From: Shouchella tritolerans
GTDB lineage: Bacteria > Bacillota > Bacilli > Bacillales > Bacillaceae_D
Assembly: GCF_025770735.1 (NCBI RefSeq)
Contig: NZ_JAODPB010000005.1
Location: 1 to 64,000 of the forward strand
Direction of reading: 5' to 3'
Length of the DNA stretch: 64,000 nt
Below, piece after piece: positions 62,659-64,000 of the stretch (position 1 is the first letter of the stretch; every line of letters begins with the position of its first letter). The notes beneath the pieces are model-generated. The model was given only the letters and a program-made list of their open reading frames with translations. It was not told the DNA's origin and did not search any database. The translations under genes were made by a program, and so were the position numbers.

Positions 62659-63228
62659 TTATAGAATATCCAATTCGACGATAATGGCCAAGAGAATCGC
62701 GATTTGGATTTGAATGTTGACCGCCACTTGCGTATCCGTCGTTGACACTTGAACATTTCTGGAATTGTCGACAATCGTTTTTTGGCGAGTGATTTGCTTT
62801 GTCTTTGAGGCCTGAAGAATTTCTTGTGTAATGTCTTCGACATTGTCGTTTCCAGCTAAAGAGATGCGGATAATCAAGGCAATGGCAGCTTGAATGGCTA
62901 CTTGTATACCAATTGCTGCTTTCGTGTCGGTCGATTCTATCTCTACGTCGCAAGAATCTTTAACATAAATGAGCTCTTCAGAAACTTGGATCTCTTTCTT
63001 TACCTGCGCTGCATCTTGCTCTATATCGCCAAAACCCATTGGATGGCACGCGTCTGGGTCTAATGCAGACCACTTTTTGTGGTCGTCTTTTTTGTCTGAA
63101 TGACAATGTTTATCAGAATGACAGTTTGAATCGTGTCCACCATGTGAACAGCTGTGGCAAGAACAGCTATCGCATGAAGATGAATGATGGCGCGGTTTAT
63201 CTAAAAACCGTGTAAATTCTTCACTCAT
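62659..63228 (-). CDS. Spore coat protein of the CotX family
   Basis: The 189-residue protein has a Cys/His/Ser/Lys-rich N-terminus (about residues 17-50, with eight cysteines and many histidines) and two similar C-terminal repeats: VEIESTDTKAAIGIQVAIQA near residue 95 and VQVSTTDTQVAVNIQIQIAI near residue 160. This repeat is the CotX/CotV domain of insoluble outer spore coat (crust) proteins. Cys-rich segments may cross-link or bind metal. GGAGGGGAAATC precedes the ATG. No other cot genes are adjacent. Confidence 0.88.
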   Translation of the reverse strand: MSEEFTRFLDKPRHHSSSCDSCSCHSCSHGGHDSNCHSDKHCHSDKKDDHKKWSALDPDACHPMGFGDIEQDAAQVKKEIQVSEELIYVKDSCDVEIESTDTKAAIGIQVAIQAAIALIIRISLAGNDNVEDITQEILQASKTKQITRQKTIVDNSRNVQVSTTDTQVAVNIQIQIAILLAIIVELDIL

Positions 63229-63332
63229 GATTTCCCCTCCAATTTAGAATCTAATTTAAACTATGCTCATTCGACTATTTTGCCTGTGCGTATGTCCCTG
63301 ATACAGTTGCCTAATTTCAGCTAAGGCCCTTG

Positions 63333-63611
63333 TTACTCTGTTTTTTTCCGCTTTTCCGCTTTCCGTTTTAGGATTTCACTAAACGGATCGCTTTTCCCCT
63401 GCGATTCATTGCCTTTATCGTTCTTTGCTTCCTCATTTGTTTTGGTTTGTTTTTCTTTCAAAAACTCTTCCACTTGTTGCTGTAAACCTAAAGCCGTGTT
63501 GCGGATTTTTTCTTTTTCTTCATCTGACAAATTTTTTGCCGGCGAGACGTTATGCTTTTTTAAGATTTGGCGAACAAGGACTTCCATCAACTGCTGATAT
63601 TGGTTATGCAT
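63333..63611 (-). CDS. Hypothetical small charged protein
   Basis: The 92-residue protein begins MHNQYQQLMEVLVRQILKKHN and is rich in Lys, Glu and Gln, with a helical first half and a disordered second half ending RKAEKRKKTE. GAGGAGGTTTATGC precedes the ATG. I do not recognise it. Its place upstream of a coat gene on the same strand hints at sporulation, without further support. Confidence 0.65.
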   Translation of the reverse strand: MHNQYQQLMEVLVRQILKKHNVSPAKNLSDEEKEKIRNTALGLQQQVEEFLKEKQTKTNEEAKNDKGNESQGKSDPFSEILKRKAEKRKKTE

Positions 63612-63951
63612 GCATAAACCTCCTCATCGTTTTTTATTGGACACTAATACCATATGAGTTTGGCTCGTCTTAAGTGAGTGATACGCGCGGAAAAATCAGC
63701 TCATTTACCGGCTAAATCCGCCCATTTCATTTATTTAAGCGGGTTTCCTTAGCATTTCTTTGCTGACGAGGAGCTTCCATTTAAATGAGGGGAAACGACC
63801 TGACTCCGACTTGTTCACTTTCAGACGACGAAAGATGCAAGCGCTCGCCTACAGCTTAAGGCATGCCACGTAGAGATGGCATGCCTTCCTTTTATAATTG
63901 AATGAACATACAGGCCCGAGTCTTTTTTTAATTCTGCTCTAGATGATCCGT
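63612..63951. other. Intergenic region with one strong hairpin
   Basis: AAGGCATGCCA-N8-TGGCATGCCTT (about 63857-63886) followed by CCTTTTAT resembles a plus-strand terminator, but no plus-strand gene lies before it. At 63827-63858 a short sequence resembles the end of the interspersed repeat family (GACGAAAGATGCAAGCGCTC and CTACAGCTT), possibly a decayed fragment. I see no coding frame here. Confidence 0.5.
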
Positions 63952-64000
63952 TTATTTGCTTTTTTTCTTACCGCCGCAGCAGTTAGGCTTTGGTTTGTAC
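63952..64000 (-). CDS. C-terminal end of a possible gene running off the right edge
   Basis: The minus strand reads YKPKPNCCGGKKKSK before a TAA at 63952-63954. A Cys-Cys-Gly-Gly-Lys tail like this occurs in several small proteins, but 15 codons do not allow a family call. Confidence 0.3.
   Translation of the reverse strand, partial: YKPKPNCCGGKKKSK

Overview
The window is chromosomal DNA from an endospore-forming, low-to-moderate GC Bacillaceae. Gene order follows the Bacillus subtilis block comG - gcv - spoIIIA - acc - dxs - recN - spo0A - bkd almost without a break. Protein divergence, local rearrangements and the neighbouring genes suggest an alkaliphilic Bacillus close to Shouchella (Bacillus) clausii. 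That species assignment is inference; I could not run a database search. Nearly all large operons lie on the minus strand, so they read from right to left.

Layout. 1-4000: the end of an IS3/IS150-type element beside tRNA-Val, a GNAT acetyltransferase, the copper genes csoR and copZ, a HAD phosphatase, tRNA-Arg and the bacilliredoxin brxB. 4100-12100: a branched-chain keto acid dehydrogenase operon (bcd-lpdV-bkdAA-bkdAB-bkdB) behind a sigma-54 promoter, with its activator bkdR; the ptb and buk genes known from B. subtilis are absent. 12200-21000: yqzF, membrane proteins, spo0A, spoIVB, recN, ahrC, tlyA and dxs. 21000-26700: ispA, xseB, xseA, nusB, yqhY, accC and accB, without folD. 27200-32700: the eight-gene spoIIIA operon and yqhV. 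33000-44800: aroK, efp, yqhT, yqhR, yqhP, yqhO, mntR, splB, dat, helD, lipM and yqhL. 44800-51800: gcvPB, gcvPA and gcvT behind a glycine riboswitch, then yqhH and yqhG. 51800-59400: yqgW, yqgX, yqgY, yqzE and the comG competence pilus genes. 59500-64000: a UvrD-type helicase, a CotX-type spore coat protein and small hypothetical genes.

Most unusual structure. (1) The comG genes are split: comGA-comGB are separated from comGC-comGG by about 2 kb holding nine tRNA genes on the same strand, the opposite-strand gene yidD and a bidirectional terminator. (2) Inside that tRNA array, 5' parts of tRNA-Gly(TCC) and initiator tRNA-fMet have been duplicated together with their upstream spacers; the duplications are joined by a related 60-80 bp module. 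(3) Six intergenic copies (59-160 bp) of one repeat family with imperfect terminal inverted repeats are spread over 21-53 kb. Two copies are bracketed by duplications of a neighbouring gene's stop-codon hairpin, and one copy sits in the gcvT leader. (4) spoIIIAD and spoIIIAF have no ATG, GTG or TTG at the expected start. Full-length proteins with well-spaced ribosome binding sites require ATT and ATC starts.

The genes combine sporulation control (spo0A, spoIVB, spoIIIAA-AH, splB, cotX-like), competence (comG), branched-chain amino acid and lipoate-dependent metabolism (bkd, gcv, lipM), fatty acid and isoprenoid precursor supply (acc, ispA, dxs), and information processing (nusB, xseAB, recN, efp, helD).
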